64,000 nt of DNA. Source: Bryoerythrophyllum caledonicum (lineage: Eukaryota > Streptophyta > Bryopsida > Pottiales > Pottiaceae). The DNA lies in NCBI GenBank assembly GCA_963971425.1, contig OZ020517.1, forward strand, positions 20,470,462-20,534,461, given 5' to 3'. Position 1 is the stretch's first letter, and every line of letters begins with the position of its first letter. This document shows positions 13,431-25,709 of this stretch, piece after piece. Position numbers and translations under genes: made by a program. The notes under the pieces are model-generated. The model ran no database searches. It was not told the DNA's origin and saw only the letters and a list, made by a program, of their open reading frames with translations.

Positions 13431-13853
13431 TGGGAAGCACTTAGTGACGATTGGGTGCATTCCGGAGGGATAGTGTCTCTACAAACTGCAACAAGTGTGC
13501 ACTATACTTGCAACAATTGCAAGGAAAATGAGGCGAGTGGCAACCATTGAAATACAAGCAATGACGACCTCCGGGGTGTTGCTTCGCAGGCAACGAATTG
13601 TTCGAGAGCACGGCCGGAGGCCCTTTTAGAGGGAAGGTTGGCAAGGTTAGACGAGCGGTGGGGCTCTCCATTGCATCAAACCCCACTCCTCCACATGTGT
13701 TACAAACCGGTAGAGATGCTCTTAAACGTCAAAAGGTGCCATTGGTGGCAACAATATTCTACATGTATGGTGTTGTATTTGAACATGATAAGGTTCACAT
13801 ATTGAAATGACCTCCAAATGAAAGATGTTAGTTGAAAAATCTTCAATCCAAAA
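13431..13853. repeat. MITE remnant plus dispersed repeat R3
   Basis: The sequence around 13610-13718 resembles internal parts of the GAGCATCTCC-type MITE at 34937-35269 and ends in GAGATGCTC followed by TTA, the right end of that family. A similar block occurs at about 9394-9490. Bases 13738-13853 are a copy of a dispersed repeat also found at 22992-23197 and 35806-36002; the shared core includes TGACCTCCAAATGA. Confidence 0.6.
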
Positions 13854-13862
13854 AAATACATT

Positions 13863-14110
13863 AAAAAACTCTCAAATGAAGTTTGGATCGTCTAAAAATG
13901 GTGATCCAAGTTTGGCTCCAGTGGTTGTCACCTTGGCGCCAAAACTCTCTAAAAGTGTTGTCATTAAGGCACAATGGAGGGCAACGGCCTTTGAACTTTG
14001 GCTTCTGGTATAAAGGCTGAGAGGCGAAACTTTGGCCATTCTCGCAATCTCATAGGTGGAACTTGACGACCCTTCATCCTTCGGTTATAGTATAAAGTAG
14101 CCCTTAGGAT
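13863..14110. repeat. Partial copy of the AGGGCC-ended MITE
   Basis: Matches 44195-44429 in the same orientation, including CCTTGGCGCCAAMACTCTCT and CTTTGGCCATTCT. Only the right part of the element is recognised here. The stretch 14111-14295 holds nothing recognised. Confidence 0.65.
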
Positions 14111-14295
14111 TTGAACGAGACTACATGAACGGAATGAGGGATAACTCTATCCATTCCCGTCCATCTCCTTGGGGGCCAACAAAGGGGTCATTCCACCTTG
14201 ACTGTGGATTTGGAGGGTTGGATGGAGATTTTACTGTAAAAGCATTTGAATCACTCCTCACAATGCCGTGCCTTGCCTAAAAAGCGACCTAGTGC

Positions 14296-14516
14296 TACAC
14301 TGATTTTGATGTTTAGTGTCATGGGCAGTAAATGACTTGTAAATGCTGTAAGATTTCACTCTTGATGAATATTTTTACCAACCATGTCCACTATGATCCC
14401 CCTCTTTGGGTAGTATAGATTGTTGTGCTCTTAGTAAAAAATTATATCAAAAGTAAAAACTTACAACATTTACAAGTCATTTACAGCCCATGACACTAAA
14501 CATCAAAATCAGTGTA
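14296..14516. mobile_element. Short MITE with near-perfect long inverted ends
   Basis: Bases 14298-14352 and 14460-14514 are inverted repeats of about 55 bp with roughly two mismatches, starting CACTGATTTTGATGTTTAGT, flanked by TA on both sides. Only about 100 bp of unique sequence lies between the arms. The close match of the arms suggests a recent insertion, and the TA target fits a Tc1/mariner-type non-autonomous element. Confidence 0.85.
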
Positions 14517-15370
14517 GTTAGGGTGTCGGCCATGCACTTTGGCGTTGTTGCCGCACCCCAACAACGGCCAACAATTCCTCCTCAATCCACAATCCGCGAC
14601 GTGTCTCACAACCATTTGCGGCAATACAACACAGTACAATTATAGGAAGAGGTCTATTTTTTTATTTTATTTTTTTTGGCACAGAAACAAAACAAGTTTT
14701 GAATTGCAGAGAAACAAGAACCAACAGAATAGCGTTCCAAGACCGTCAACACCAAACTAGAAAGGGACCAGGACACTAATGGAACTCACTAACCCATACC
14801 ACCCGGTTTCCCGACCTAGTGCACAAAGCCTTGTTGCAGCCCCACTTGGAGTCAAAATTAATCGCAACCTTGGACCTGTTCATCTCCGAATTGGCCATCC
14901 GAATCCTGTCTCACGCAATCTTGCCATAGTTAGTAAGGCCTTGTCAAATCACACTCTCAACCTTGTACAGAGTCCACCGGTGTTGATTAAACACCCAATC
15001 GTTAGAGGTCAATTTTCTAAGTCCATGAAAATTCCACATCTGACCAACCTACGTATTGACTTGCTTATCATGAAGCTCATGGCAAGTTCGAATGAAATCA
15101 ATTGATTTTGGAGTCCCGGTACCAGGAATCTATTTTGTGGTAGGAAGTTGTAGTCATTGGTGTTTGCATTGGCATGCCCGTTAGTACCGCGGATGTAGGT
15201 GCTGTAAGTGAAGTTTATTGGGGTAAAATTCAATGTGAATATGAGGGTTATTGAGCCATTTGCCCAAGTTGGCATTTGGAATAAGATTTTAACCAAAATA
15301 ATTTAAATATAAACATATAAATGAGTGTTGGAATTACTGTATCCGTATTGCAGGGTATGAATTGCATGCA
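14517..15370. other. Stretch with no recognised gene
   Basis: Contains short open frames without homology that I recognise, and a T-rich run near 14660. No RNA gene or element ends were found. Confidence 0.4.
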
Positions 15371-16178
15371 CTAAGGTAGAGGCACCCAATTCCGATTGCC
15401 CATTCAATTCCAATCGCTAGAGTATGCATGAAATGGTGCATTAAGCGACCCAAAACCGATAACTCAAAATCTGAAAACCCCAATTGTTATTGGCATTGGG
15501 TCATAAAGTGTGCAATTTTGGGTTCCTCCACCTCAATTGAGCTCTCATTGGTGGCCTTGCCTCAAAAGTCGAACAAGGCCGAACGACATTGGGTACCTCC
15601 ATGAGGGCCAGGGAGAATTGACCCCCTCGTTTGTCCTTATCCGTGGGGGCCACAAGGTGTTGGGGCCAAACCTGGACCCTATTTTGTTTTTGGATGGGGT
15701 CCTATTTATAGCAAGAGAGGGACTTCTGAGGTAAACAATAGCCATAGGCCCCAAATTTGTCAAAAAAATCCAAAAAAAGCCTCTAGACCCCCAAAATAAG
15801 AAGGCCAGAAAAATGACCCCATGCAATTAAGATGGGGGCCCACCTCGGGTAAGGACAAGCGAGGGGATCAATTCTCCTTGGCCCTCCATGAGTTGGTTAT
15901 CCATGGCATGTCTTCTCTCTTATACTCACTCTCACTTATTGGCATTGGGCAAAGGAGGGCACCAAATCTCACCTACTTTATAGTATGAGTATGGGCTCCG
16001 ATGGTTTTTGGGCTTTTAAACTCTATATCAATTCCAAATCTTTGAGATTAAGTTTGAAAAATCTTTGTTGAGTTTCATTCCTATTTCCGCATCTTTCTAC
16101 ACAAATGTTTTTTGTCATACACTGTCATTTGAGTCTCCAACTAGCTTAAGTGATCGGAATTGGGTGCCTCCACCTTAG
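15371..16178. mobile_element. MITE family 2, copy a, with a nested insertion
   Basis: The inverted ends are CTAAGGTAGAGGCACCCAAT and the complement of the right end, CTAAGGTGGAGGCACCCAAT, continuing about 7 bases further. Copies b (18163-18714) and c (61723-62262) share the inside. This copy carries the 278-bp element at 15606-15883. No coding frame is seen. Confidence 0.8.
15606..15883. mobile_element. Mutator-type MITE with 9-bp target duplication
   Basis: The element is 278 bp, begins GGCCAGGGAGAATTGACCCC, and has a right end complementary to it with two mismatches. It is flanked by the direct repeat CTCCATGAG at 15597-15605 and 15884-15892. The uninterrupted site is seen in copy c near 61973-61982, which proves the insertion. 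A 9-bp duplication is typical of Mutator-like elements. Related sequence lies at 16440-16610 and 20472-20590. Confidence 0.9.
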
Positions 16179-18162
16179 AATTTGCCTAAAATCCTTCCTA
16201 AGAAGAAGGAAAAAAAGAGAGGCATAGTGAAATGAAATATGGAAAGTCAAAGAGTAGGAGGAATTTCATGCTCCCTTTCTTTGCACCAATGAAGTGCATG
16301 ACTAATAATGGTACACCTTTCCCAAATTTAGTTACCTTTTCCACGTGATCTCAATTATTAACATAAGACCATAAAATTGAAGGTGCTATTCTAGAGGATC
16401 TCTTTAAACCATATAGACGGATGGTACGAGTAGGGTGGTGTGAACAAAACTTGGCCCCTATTTTTATATTGGAGGGGGCCCCTATTTAGACCAAGGTGGG
16501 CCATCTAAGGATAATTTGTGACTACAAGCCCCAAATTTAGCCCCCAAATTTCCAAAAAAACTTCTAGACCCCCAATTTTTTTAAAAGAGGCCTACCCGTG
16601 GCCCACCCTCCGTGACATCTTTCTACATGAAATAAAGAGATCCTATTCAAGGTCACCTCACTCATTTCCATTCGTTGCACATAAGAAATTCAAAATTCAA
16701 CATAAATTTAACATAGATATTTACTATGTAGGAGAGAAAAGTAAAAGTACATGCACTGTCCCACCAAGTCCAATCTTTTGCTTACATTTTTATGCTTACT
16801 CCCACTTCTACTTTGACTTCCATTCCTACTCTCAATCTAAGTCCTCCCACATCTACTTTGACTTCCATTCCTACTCTTGATCTAAGTCCTTACATTATTT
16901 GAATGTATTGACCACTACATATCTTTTCAACAATATAAGTAGTGTTTAAAGATACGGTAACTTTAAACACTATAACCTATTCCATCAATTGTTGGATGTT
17001 GTGCAAAATTTCTCCAAAGTTCAGGCCATGGGTTAAGTTCAATTTTGTAAGGTTAGATATTAATATTAGTCATTCTATTTCCATCAAATCTGGTTCAAAT
17101 AAAAAAATCAACAGAAATCTTGGATTTTCCATAAACATCCCTAGGCGGTAAAGGGTTAATGTCCTAAGAACATCTCTACCACAACTCACCAAATAAGAAT
17201 GACACTTTGTATGACAAAAAATTTAGAACTTGAACTTTTTTAATTGTAACATTTTAAACATTAATTAATATTAGATGACTACGAACCAATAGCCGTTGTA
17301 TCAATAGTAGAAGACAGATACATCATAAATTCCTCATCAAAACCTTCTCTATAAAATATTTTACTTTATAATTATTTGAGTGCTGATTACATTTTCAAAG
17401 GGGCCGTATGAATTTCATCAAAGCTTATCGTTTTATCACTTGGAAACAACATCTTAGAGGCAGTAATAAAATTGGTGCATAAGTTTGTAAAGTATCAGTC
17501 GTCTACTTCAAAGCACTTCATTTTATATAGTTTCTTCTCTTAAATTTCAAGTGCAAGTAAGAACTACATCCACAAAAATTTCTAACAAAGTAATACCTTA
17601 ACAAAATTCAAAAATTTATGTTGAAAATTGACCTCATAGAGACATGTACAAATTTTTACATAGAGACATGTACAAATTAGGAATCCTAGGTAAACAATGA
17701 AACCTAGGATTTAGTACATTATTTTTGATGAAAAATATTTTTTATAAAAAGAATAACCAATAGGTATAAAAAGGTGCTCAAGCTGCTAAAAGAGAGGATA
17801 GATCTAAGATCAATTTTTTTGTGGTCCAATTTACACACAATTTTCCTCAAATCTACACAATAGCAAACATACATTAGGGTTTTTTTGAAAGTAAAGGGAG
17901 GTGACCATGCATGTTGCTCTCTATTTATGGTCTTATGTTAGTAATTGAAATCACATGGATAGGATACCACTTGGAAAAGGTGTAGGAAACCATTAGTCAA
18001 CTCTTTGGAAGCTTGAGATACTATGGAGGAGCTGTAATCTTTTAGTGCCTGAAAGACCCAAACGTGGTCTCTAGGGGGGTGAAGACGGATTGTCACAGAC
18101 AATAAAGGAAACTAGGGCCAAAATATTCTTCACAACCGACGTAGTCCAAGTTACGAAGGATT
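16179..18162. other. AT-rich repeat mosaic including a TTAA element end
   Basis: Bases 17145-17159 read GGCGGTAAAGGGTTAA, the same end as the TTAA element at 61300, and 16935-17070 match the complement of 61381-61505. Bases 17895-18000 are an inverted copy of about 16260-16375. The region is therefore a mosaic of old TTAA elements. No gene was recognised. Confidence 0.6.
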
Positions 18163-18714
18163 CTAAGGTAGAGGCACCTAAGTCCAATCACTTAAGCTAG
18201 TTGGGAACTCAAATGACGTTATATGTCAAAAGCATCTATGTAGAAAGATGCGGAAATAGGAATGAAACTCAACAAATATCTTTTCAAATTTAATCACAAA
18301 GATTTGGAATTGATATTGAATTTAAAAGCCCAAAAACCATTGGAGCCCATAATCAAACTGTAGAGTGGTGAGATTTGGTGCCCTCTTTTGCCCAATTATG
18401 CAACAAGTGAGAGTGAGTTAAAACAGAGAAGACATGCCATGGATAACCAACTCATGGAAGGTACCAAATGTCGTTTGGCCTTGTTCAACTTTCAAGGCAT
18501 GGCCACCAATGAGAGTTCAATTGAGGTGGAGCAATCCAAAATTACACACTTCATGACCCAATGCCGATATTGACTAGTGTTTTCAGATTTTAAGTTATTG
18601 GTTTTAGGTTGCTTCATGCACCATTTCATGCATTTACCATTTTCATGCACCATGCCATGCATACTCTATTGGTCAGAGTTGGGTGGCCAATGAGAATTGG
18701 ATGCCTCTACCTTA
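18163..18714. mobile_element. MITE family 2, copy b
   Basis: Begins CTAAGGTAGAGGCACCTAAG and ends GGATGCCTCTACCTTA, in the reverse orientation to copies a and c. The inside matches those copies in reverse. It lacks the Mutator-type insertion of copy a. Confidence 0.75.
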
Positions 18715-19857
18715 ATGAAACCATTGCTGCAAAAATTGATGCAGGCTTTAGCAAACTACAGTGATTTTCATGAATTAGAGTCGTGGTGATATGTATCCAA
18801 TGTGTACATGATGTTTTGCATGATCTATCACGCTTATAGAATCTCCTAGATCTTGCTGGTCATGTTTGATATTATAGGGTTAACTTGCATTGCGGAAGGC
18901 CAAAAGCATTGATTGCCTAGTGATTTCGCATGGATTTCATTAGTGCAAAAATATGAGGCTTGAAACACAAAATGCTCTTTTTGGTATATAAAAATCTCAC
19001 CATGCCTGTCTCTTATGTTTCCACATCAAAAAGAACATTTTAGAAGAACTCAATTCTAAGATTTTGTTTTCTTTCATTCCATAATAAACCTTCTAAATAT
19101 CACTACTAACTAGGTATTCATACAAATTTGAATAGATGAAATCATACAAATTTGAAGGATTGGATTTTGAGCATCCGCACGGCTCCTCATGGTGCGGAGC
19201 CTTGCAAAAAAAAACCGGGCCTGCTATTGGTTAAGCAACACATTTGCCGCACCGCAATCGGGCCCGCGCCCCCCTCTAAATCCATGACAATGCAATGTGT
19301 CGCACAGTCATTCGCCACAATACATCATTTTGCTATAGCCCATCAAAGCTTCCCATCCTATCAACCTACCCCAAATTTTTTGACATCCGCTCAAGATCAC
19401 AACAAGTACAATGAAAACAACTGATTTTAACGTCCTGACATATTTGACGTGAAGAAACATTTATGCGGTTGGGAGCTGTTGGCATTTGCTCTCTGCACAT
19501 GCATCCATAATCCAGCTTTCAGGGACCTGACCTCCATGTGTCGGAGCACTTTTTAGTTTTTCGTCCCCTAACATGCTGACCCTACCGTCATGTAAGTTCG
19601 GGAGCCTGTGCGGGTTTGGGCGAGGGGGGTGGGCAAAATCGGGAGCATGTGTGGCTTCGGGCGCTCCGTCAGGTGGGGGCCCACCACCTGACGAGCATTG
19701 CCGAAATACATCATCAAAGATTCATGTGCGTCGACCAATTGGTGTGTCCATAGGCACGGCCTGTGCGCATGCTGAAGGAAAAGCCCTTGGCACTCAACCT
19801 TTCGCCACAACATTCCAACTAAACATTATCACTCTATCACATCAAAGTAAAAAATGA
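18715..19857. other. Stretch with no recognised gene
   Basis: A GC-rich hairpin (GCACGGCTCC / GGTGCGGAGCC) lies near 19175-19205 and may be the end of another MITE. Otherwise nothing was recognised. Confidence 0.35.
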
Positions 19858-20782
19858 TTAACCCCTAATGGACCAAGTGTCAAAAATGGGCTTTTTGAAA
19901 GTTCGGTAAAGTTCCTATGGTGTCAATTTCCAACATTCCACTTTGAAATTTTTATTGTAGAAGGACATTTCTAAGACCTTAATGGAAGAACAATTTTTTC
20001 CTAAATTTGCCGTATAATGAAAAATTTATAGGGTTTTGATTTTCAAGTGGGGAGAGCAAGCACCTCGGGCACCTTCAAAAAGTTTTAATAGGACAGTCTA
20101 TTGAATGTGATATTTTTATTACTAGCAAGTCATGTTTTTTTCCTTCATATTGTCAAAACAATTCTTGTCTTTAATGAAAAATAGCATATTAACCCAAGGC
20201 AAACATTTTCACCCAGTGTCACTCATTGTCAGGCAAGGTACCAAAAAAATTCTTCTTTTCCTTATAAAACTTTGAGATCTTCATATTTTTTACTTTTTTT
20301 TTCTTCCACAACAATGTGTAGTGTAAACCAACTCATTGGCCATTTGGATTATCAATCTAAAACATATTAAATTCACAAAAAATTAAAACAAAAATTGGCA
20401 ATTTTTGAACCTCCACTCGTTGCATAGTTGTTTTGAATATGCTACACCCTTCATCTACCTCTACAATTTGGCCAGGGAGAATTGACCCCCTCGCTTGTCC
20501 TTACCCGTGGGGCCACGTGGTGGTGGAGCCAAACCTATCCCCTATTTTGTTTTTGGATGGGGCCCTATTTATAGCAAGGGAGGGTCCCGAACTATGAAAA
20601 ATAGCATATCACAATCAAAGTTTATGAAATTTTGTACATGTATTACTTAAAAAGCCTTTATTGAGATCCTACGGTCAGAACTAAAAATCAAAGTTTTTGT
20701 TACCTTCTTTATTCATTGCACTAGAATCCATTAATTTTGAAGTGTTTTTGGTGTAAGACTGTCACGGTACCTTAGGGGTTAA
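19858..20782. mobile_element. TTAA MITE, family 1, copy 2
   Basis: A 925-bp element bounded by TTAA, with left end TTAACCCCTAATGGACC and right end CCTTAGGGGTTAA. It contains a 3'-truncated piece of the Mutator-type MITE at about 20472-20590. A second, diverged copy of its last 130 bases follows at 20880-21006, ending CCTTCGGGGTTAA, so the right end is duplicated. Confidence 0.85.
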
Positions 20783-21427
20783 TAAGTCGTATCTGAGATC
20801 CAATATGGTGGACATGAATTTAGTGGTGGAACAAATAGACACTTTATTCACTCCGGCCCTTCTTAGGACCGGAATTATACTTCTTCTATTTGAGATCCTA
20901 CTGTGAAAACTAGAAATCGAAGTTTTTGTTTCCTTCTTTATTCATTGCACTAGATCCAAAAAATTTGAAGTGTTTTTGGTGTGAAACTGTTTCGGTACCT
21001 TCGGGGTTAAATTGACTTCTCATTTATTTGTATTTTTATAAATTTCATTTAATGCATAAGACAGTTGACTTGAGGATTTGCCGCAAATAGATCGGAGATG
21101 ACCCATGGCCGTGCACTAAGCCATTACTGGCTACACTTTATCGTGCATGCATTACCCTGAAATTAAGTTCCTTTACAAGAATGGAGGTTTAGTGGCTAAT
21201 TCTAGCTTCAGACAGCGCTCATTTCTGGTAGTAAATGAGCATGGATCCATTTGCGCCACCTGCAGGTCATGTCACAAAAGACCCCTAATATGGGTTGGAA
21301 AAGTAGAAAAACATGCATTGTCTAATAACTTGGAAATGCCATTTTGGTCCATACCTACCATCACATAATAGTGGTCTCATTTATGATATTTGGCCTTTGT
21401 TCTTTTTTATATTTACACGTACTGTAA

Positions 21428-21800
21428 AGTAAGAGAACCCAAAACCGATTGGCGACTCAATACCACTCCCTTCTATATCCCACCTAGATTCTATGGAGAA
21501 AATGTTGTATGGCGTTACATACTTCTATACGCTTTGTAGACTCTAGGGAGCAAATGTAGACAATTACGCTTCCCTGTATATCCTTCCTAGATTTTAAGGA
21601 AGGAATGTAGCTTGTCTTTACACCCTTCTATACCCTTCCTAGATTCCAAGGAGGAAATTGAACCTTTCTTTACATTCTTATGCATTGATCAATGAATTTA
21701 TAAGTGATGTGATAACCGGCTACATTCTCCTCCGTGAAATATAGGAAAGGTATAGAAAGGAGCAGTATTGGGTTGCTGCTCGGGTTTGGGTTGCCCTACC
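21428..21800. mobile_element. MITE with inverted ends of about 50 bp
   Basis: The left end GTAAGAGAACCCAAAACCGA and the complement of the right end GGTAGGGCAACCCAAACCCG align over about 50 bases as far as TTCTATA. A shorter relative is at 34776-34932. The inside carries several CCTTCCTAGATT words. No reading frame is seen. Confidence 0.75.
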
Positions 21801-22380
21801 ACATCATAGTAGTACTTCTACTGAGCCATTGCCGAATAATCTTTAGAAAGAAGTCAACCTCTCCTACTATATGTGGACACAACACTTTAATCTTTTGAAT
21901 TTTAGCACGGTAATATTGCAAGTTCAAACCGGGCTTTTTAAACGGCTTATTCCGAAAGAAGCTGGATGGATGACTAGGTGAAATGCACAGCCATTGGGGG
22001 GAAAGATTGTCTTCTGTCACTTTTTAAAGAGAAAGTTCCTTCGCCTTACTTTTCTTGGGGGGTTTTTGAGGTCCCAGATACACATGACCAGATACAGTTG
22101 TAAAGGAATATTACGGTTTTGGTAGGAAAGAAAACGAGTGGTGAGCCGGCGCTTGAACTTGTTAACTTGCAGTTGCACCGTCGGAAGGCGAAATATTCTC
22201 CACACTCGCTAGCCTCTCAAGTTGAATTGCAGACAACATGGAGATGAGCGTGGGGAGATAGATGGAAGGCTGGCAGGAGGGATATCCCTAAAGGTTAGGG
22301 ATTAGAGGACTAAAAGTTAGAGATGGGGGTTTGATTAGAACAACCCTTTGGATGGGACAAGGGATTTAATGCTCGGTGGT

Positions 22381-23490
22381 TTAACCCTTAAAGGTCTAAG
22401 AAGCCACATTTGGGTTGCAACATGATTTTTTTTGTAGATTTGACATACAACGTGTAAGATTGATGTAGACAATTGAGTTATTCGTAAAGGGAACCGGTCT
22501 TTTGTCCTCCTTTTTTCATGCAAAAGAGAATCTAACATGTATTTGAGTGTAGCCGCAAAGTAATCCTGTGAAAAAAATTCAGGATTTGAGGGTTTTGAGG
22601 AGGTGCTATTTATGGCACAAGTGGCACAAATCTCCCAAAAACAAACAAGAACAATCATGAACGTCATGACACTCTGGCATGTATCCTACAATCCTAGAGT
22701 TGTGCATGACTTGAAGGGTCAGAGTTTCCTTAAAATAAAAGCCAGGCACAAACTCGAGTTTGGGAATTCTAGGGCTCAAAAACTAGTCTATCCAGTGTTC
22801 TATTCAAGGTCTACAATGAAACCCAACCAGTGGACTCGACGACCCTGGCTTTTCCATTTTACAGGTTAGAAATTGAGGATTTGGGGTACTTTGCGGATAA
22901 CTCTAATGGTTACAAAAGTTTGTATTTGTGTTAAGTTTGATTTTGACAATTTAGATCATTATAGCACCTACTACATGCTTGAGAAGTTGCAAAATGGTCA
23001 TGTATTCTACTTGTATGGTGTTGTATTTGCGCATGATAAGGTTGAGATATTGATATGACCTCCAAATGAGAGATGTTAGTTAGAGAATCTTCAATCCAAA
23101 GGTGTACATATTACTAAATTTTAATATATTTTTTGTATGTTAAGAGTAAAATACATGACAGTATATATGGTCCTCCACTCACCTTTAAGTGTTAACCCAG
23201 TACTACGTAAGAGGCCATGGCAAGGTTGATTTTGGTGATTAGGAACATATAACTCTTGCCATGATTGTCCATCAATGTTACCGTACTTAGAAAGCACGTG
23301 GAGCTCCGAAAAAGCTTTTCAACCCATCTCTTTGATCTTCAATTGATGCAAGCATTGATGAACTATTGTGATTTCCGTGAAATGGGGTCGCAATAATATG
23401 TGCATTTTGTGAAGATGATGTTCTGCATAATCTACTACTCTTGTAGATTCTCCCAGGGCCCTATGGTCCACTTAGGCCGTAAAGGGTTAA
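22381..23490. mobile_element. TTAA element, family 3, with R3 inside
   Basis: The ends TTAACCCTTAAAGGTCTAAG and, on the opposite strand, TTAACCCTTTACGGCCTAAG match at 17 of 20 positions. The length is 1110 bp. A copy of dispersed repeat R3 occupies about 22992-23197 and itself ends at a TTAA. The subterminal part near 23380-23460 also occurs at 18780-18850 and 28599-28675. Confidence 0.7.
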
Positions 23491-23533
23491 CTCATTTGAT
23501 TTTGATGATGGATTTTTGAGCAAGTTGTAAGCT

Positions 23534-23875
23534 AAGAGCATCGCCAACCACTCATTGGAACGGCCACTCAAATAGAAAAAACACTTTAGCGAGCTGGAGA
23601 ACATATTGACAACTCCCCACCAACACCCTCAAACACTCAATATGTTTTGTGAGCCCCTGGAATAATAGAGGTGTACATTGTAAGGAGGCTTTTGAAGAGT
23701 GGCCTCGATCTTGCACTCATTGTCACTCTTCACTTGTTCTTATCACTCATTGGCGCAAAGAAAATTTCAAAGCAGGATTTTGGAAGCTAGTAGGGCGAGC
23801 AATAGTGACTCTCTACCATGGCTTAAAAGATAGCACTAGTCAAAGGCCTCAAAGCTACAACTGCTAAGCATGCTC
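23534..23875. mobile_element. Probable GAGCATC-type MITE, diverged
   Basis: Begins TAA-GAGCATCGCCAACC and ends GCATGCTC-TTT, the same pattern as the elements at 34937-35269 and 60668-61106. The ends are diverged, so confidence is modest. From 23880 to about 24270 lies a degenerate inverted piece of TTAA family 1, and 24274 reads TTAACCCTTTAAGGATGAGC, another element end of the type at 38093-38317. Confidence 0.5.
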
Positions 23876-24277
23876 TTTATTTGGAGTAATGAAAAAATGT
23901 CATGAAAATTGACCATGTTGTTTGAGAGATTATATCATTTGAAGAAAACAACAAGTTTTTTTTCTGTCTTTATTGTAGTAAAAGGGTCAACAAACTTCGA
24001 TTATTCTTAATCTCAAATTTTTATATTATACAAGGTTTAAATTTTATTATGTTGTGGTGATAGTTCTTCGTACACCAAAACTTTAGAGGTAGCATATTTT
24101 AAGAAGAGGTGGGAAATTCACAAGTTTCCATACCAAATTTGTATATTTTTGTAAGTTCTTAGATACAAAATATAATTGGATACTAGAATAAAAGGTTTGC
24201 ACCACGTTTTTTAGTAGGAAATAAAAATACCACAGTCTACATCTAAGGCGGAAAAGTGATTTTTAAACATGAGTTAA

Positions 24278-25700
24278 CCCTTTAAGGATGAGCAATCCAT
24301 TTTGGGTCATTTTGACACAATAATATTAATAGCAACTGCTATATGACACCTCCCTGATAGACTTCAACTTTGAGATGGAAGTAGTGAAGTTGTTTTGCTT
24401 GAATTTTTGTTGTTTTGCTACAAGTGAGATACCCCTGCGAATTGATACACATGAATTCTAAGAAATAAAATATGAACATCGCCTCGTATCTATGGGTATG
24501 GTTAGCATCTGAGCCTCAACCAAGGCGTGAACAAGTGCCCCGAGCCTAGGTCACACCATGGTAGCGAACGTCTTGTCTCCGCTGCAACATGATGTGAACG
24601 ACCGGGATGATGAAGAAGACAGAGTGGCGCGGAGTGGAGCACCTATGGCGCCATAGGTTGTCGACGTCGAGATTGGCAAGTCTCGTCGCTGTCGCCAATC
24701 TTGCCCCCCCCTGTTGAGAGCAACAACTGGGAAATACACAACCCCCCGTTGTTATTAGCCACTACTTCCCACTTCTCGCACCTCCAAGCCAACATGTACT
24801 ACAATTTTCCCCTCTCTCTTTGCGATCTCGGCGTCCAATGATGTTGTTTTACTTGAATTTTGCGTTGCTTTGCTACAAGTTCGGCGTCGTCTTTGTCAGG
24901 CCAGAGGTTTGTATGAGGGAAGTTTCCGATCTATCTGCGTTTAGCACTCCGAAAGGCGGCCATGGCAGAAATTGGTGTTCGTCGATGATCGATCTGTCAC
25001 AGACTCGCAAGTTGCAAGAAAGAGAGGTAGATGGGTCACGGGTTTTGCCAATGCGGCGGAATTCACACAGGTACGTGAGTCGCCTTTAAAATCTCAACCG
25101 ATGTCTGTCTTTGTCATTCACTTTTTCGCTTTGGATTTAGGGATTTCCAAGTCATTCTTAGTCCGGTGTTTTAAAGTAATTTGGTGTCTCCATTGCTTGC
25201 CGAGGTGGGAGAAATGGCCTGTCAAGTAAGGTTTTGAGGGAAGAAACATGTGCAGGGTACACTCCCCACGTCGTATCGTGCAAAGGTGTTCGAATCTCGG
25301 AGGGGGGTGCTTGCTTCATCGAGGCCGTGTCAATCTGGCACAAATGAGTCATTGCCTGGTTTGTTCAATGCGTCTAATAGCATGATGCGCATTGCTTGCA
25401 TTGTGTCGTCTCAGGGTATTTCGGGAGATTTCAGACAGGAAGGGAGTGACGGAAGTACTGCCTTCAAGCCCTGCGAGGTGGTCCACCTCTCAGACTCAGA
25501 GCCAATGCCCCCGCATGCCGAGGTTGGGAAGAAGATTGCATGTCGTCCCCTGTTTTCTGACTTGATTTTGTTGTCGTCTCATTCGGAGGTTAAGGGTGAG
25601 AGCTCCTCCCAAGAGGGCTCCAGAGGCTATGTTCGAAAGTTCCAACCCTCTTGGGCAACCTCCTTTCCTTGGGCCGAGCCTGTCTACAACGATGCCGGAG
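24278..25700. other. Upstream part of a decayed hAT element
   Basis: A sequence near 24385-24430 recurs at 24838-24885 (GAATTTT, then GCTTTGCTACAAGT or close variants). Short open frames at 24820-25790 run toward the hAT transposase without a domain that I recognise until about 25710. The terminal inverted repeats of the hAT element were not found. Confidence 0.35.
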
Positions 25701-25709
25701 TTGCGGAAA

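Noticed and set aside
9394-13696. Direct repeats near 9394-9490 and 13610-13696 as LTRs of gag-like copy B
   Set aside because: The same sequence occurs in a MITE family (GAGCATCTCC type, 34937-35269), so the repeats are better explained as two MITE remnants.
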